Positions 62,941-64,000 of a stretch of 64,000 nt of DNA are shown one piece after another. The notes under the pieces were generated by a model. The model had not been told where the DNA came from, made no database searches, and saw only the letters and a list, made by a program, of their open reading frames with translations. The number at the start of each line of letters is the position of its first letter. The stretch's first letter is position 1. This DNA is from Pseudomonas sp. ATCC PTA-122608 (GTDB lineage: Bacteria; Pseudomonadota; Gammaproteobacteria; Pseudomonadales; Pseudomonadaceae). A program made the position numbers and the translations under genes. The stretch is from the NCBI RefSeq assembly GCF_001952855.1, contig NZ_LPNO01000002.1:121088-185087 (forward strand), given 5' to 3'.

Positions 62941-64000
62941 ATGACTTTTATTTTATGGATGGCCGTACTCGGCGCAGTGTTGCTCATCCTCGCCCTCACC
63001 TCCTCCTACCTGCGCTGGATGCCCGTCACCACCTCGGCTGTCTGCCTGCTGCTGGGTATCTGCATTGGCCCGCTGGGCATGGACCTGCTGCACCTGGACA
63101 TCAAGGGCTCAGCCCGTTGGATGGAACACCTGACGGAAGTCGCGGTGCTGTTTTCGCTGTTTGTCAGCGGGCTGAAGCTGCGCCTGCCACTGAAGCACCG
63201 AACCTGGCGCATTGCGTTTGGCATGGCCGGGCCGGTGATGCTCTTGACCATCCTCGGCACGTGCCTGGTGCTGCATTGGCTGCTGGATTTGTCGTGGGGC
63301 GTTTCGCTGTTGGTGGGGGCGATTCTGGCACCGACCGACCCGGTGCTCGCGGGCTTGGTTCAGGTGAATAACGCTCAGGACTATGACTCGCTGCGTTTCG
63401 GCCTTTCAGGCGAGGCAGGACTGAACGACGGCACGGCCTTCCCGTTCGTGATCTTTGCGCTGATCTTCATGCAGCACGGCGGCTTCGACGGTGACTGGCT
63501 GGGCGGCTGGGTCCTGAAAAACCTGCTCTGGGCCGTACCTGCCGGGCTGCTTGTGGGGTACTGGATGGGACGGGGCATCGGTCGCATCACCCTGAAGATG
63601 CGGATCACCAATGCCGACAGCACCCTGTCTCCCAATGACTACCTGACGCTGGCCCTGATCGCCCTGGCCTACGTGGTGGCTGAAGCCATCGGCGGCTATG
63701 GTTTTCTGTCGGTGTTTGCCGCCGGCCTCGGGCTGCGCCAGGCCGAGTTCAAGTCCACCGGCAACTCACAAACTCCGGCTGAACATTTGGCGCAACCGGT
63801 GGTTGGCCACATGGAAGTGGAGCCGGAGCATGCGTTGCACGGTGACGTCGGGCAACTCCAAGACACGCAGATCGCCGCCGGGGTAATGATGGGCGACATG
63901 CTCGCCTTTGGCGGCCTGGTGGAGCGTTCGATGGAAGTCTTCCTGGTGACCCTGCTGGGCGTGGTGCTGGTCAGCCATTGGGACTGGCGGGCACTGGCGG
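62941..64000 (+). CDS. CPA1-type cation/proton antiporter (3' truncated by window edge)
   Basis: The frame opens at ATG 62941 and runs to the last base without a stop, so only the first ~353 residues are visible. About nine hydrophobic helices of a Na+/H+ exchanger domain are seen, including VAVLFSLFVSGLKLRLP, the unwound-helix motif AILAPTDPVLAGL (essential Asp) and FGLSGEAGLNDGTAFPFVIF (conserved Glu, Asn and Asp). A cytoplasmic loop (~280-310) is hydrophilic and acidic. NhaP/CvrA-like members exchange Na+ or K+ for protons. The ion specificity and the C-terminal part are outside the window. Confidence 0.88.
   Translation, partial: MTFILWMAVLGAVLLILALTSSYLRWMPVTTSAVCLLLGICIGPLGMDLLHLDIKGSARWMEHLTEVAVLFSLFVSGLKLRLPLKHRTWRIAFGMAGPVMLLTILGTCLVLHWLLDLSWGVSLLVGAILAPTDPVLAGLVQVNNAQDYDSLRFGLSGEAGLNDGTAFPFVIFALIFMQHGGFDGDWLGGWVLKNLLWAVPAGLLVGYWMGRGIGRITLKMRITNADSTLSPNDYLTLALIALAYVVAEAIGGYGFLSVFAAGLGLRQAEFKSTGNSQTPAEHLAQPVVGHMEVEPEHALHGDVGQLQDTQIAAGVMMGDMLAFGGLVERSMEVFLVTLLGVVLVSHWDWRALA

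Noticed and set aside
1..64000. tRNA, rRNA, riboswitch, integrase, transposase or prophage genes
   Set aside because: I looked for characteristic sequences and found none. Some small RNAs could escape reading by eye, and a covariance-model search would be needed to exclude them.

Overview
The window is GC-rich, gene-dense DNA with the hallmarks of a Pseudomonas of the fluorescens group. It carries REP/REPIN palindromes with the core GTAGGAGCGAGCTTGCTCGCGA, long composite intergenic palindromes, many LysR/GntR/LacI/TetR regulators, ABC and RND transporters and a non-phosphorylating pentose pathway. It looks chromosomal. I see no rRNA, tRNA, CRISPR array, transposase or phage gene. Both edges cut genes: a helicase-nuclease at the left and a Na+/H+-type antiporter at the right.

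Left part (1-17.7 kb): a large SF1 helicase with a Vsr-like domain and a WGR tail; convergent to it, a PAS-PAS hybrid histidine kinase translationally coupled to a thymidylate-kinase-like protein; a flavin monooxygenase plus sulfonate-type binding protein (sulfur scavenging); and a complete RND efflux operon. The 3' end of the RND permease gene and its REPIN form a 271-bp tandem triplication that abuts the stop codon of a trehalose synthase.

Arabinose region (17.8-31.1 kb): sugar 1-dehydrogenase, periplasmic mutarotase, AraFGH importer, lactonase, arabinonate dehydratase, AraD1-type 2-keto-3-deoxyarabinonate dehydratase, 2-oxoglutarate semialdehyde dehydrogenase, an MFS carrier and a FadR-type GntR regulator. 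Together these take L-arabinose to 2-oxoglutarate. Two shared palindromes and a third match to TNGTNNNACNA in the two control regions are probably the regulator's operators.

Middle (31-40 kb): LysR, a bicupin protein, an AT-richer island with an orphan PD-(D/E)XK-like protein, RidA, RlhA, a DMT exporter divergent from an Lrp/AsnC regulator with a clear palindrome between them, and an NmrA-like protein.

The block 40.4-51.9 kb lies between two ~0.8 kb composite palindromic elements in the same orientation. It holds a ribose-type ABC importer with LacI regulator and xylulokinase, a PAS kinase / single-domain receiver / REC-EAL phosphodiesterase operon, and a chemoreceptor with unusual topology.

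Right part (52.9-64 kb): an amino-acid module consisting of a deacylase-like metallo-enzyme, TetR regulator, EamA exporter, two ABC permeases, a binding protein, and an in-frame fusion of a PLP aminotransferase to the ABC ATPase. Nearly identical GAAC-N4-GTTC palindromes lie in front of the deacylase/TetR pair and of the fusion gene, so I read the module as one regulon. CDP-diacylglycerol pyrophosphatase, an aldo/keto reductase with divergent LysR, and the truncated antiporter follow.

Strongest candidates for something undescribed: the aminotransferase-ABC ATPase fusion with its operator-linked regulon, and the tandem gene-tail array whose copies differ only by synonymous changes.
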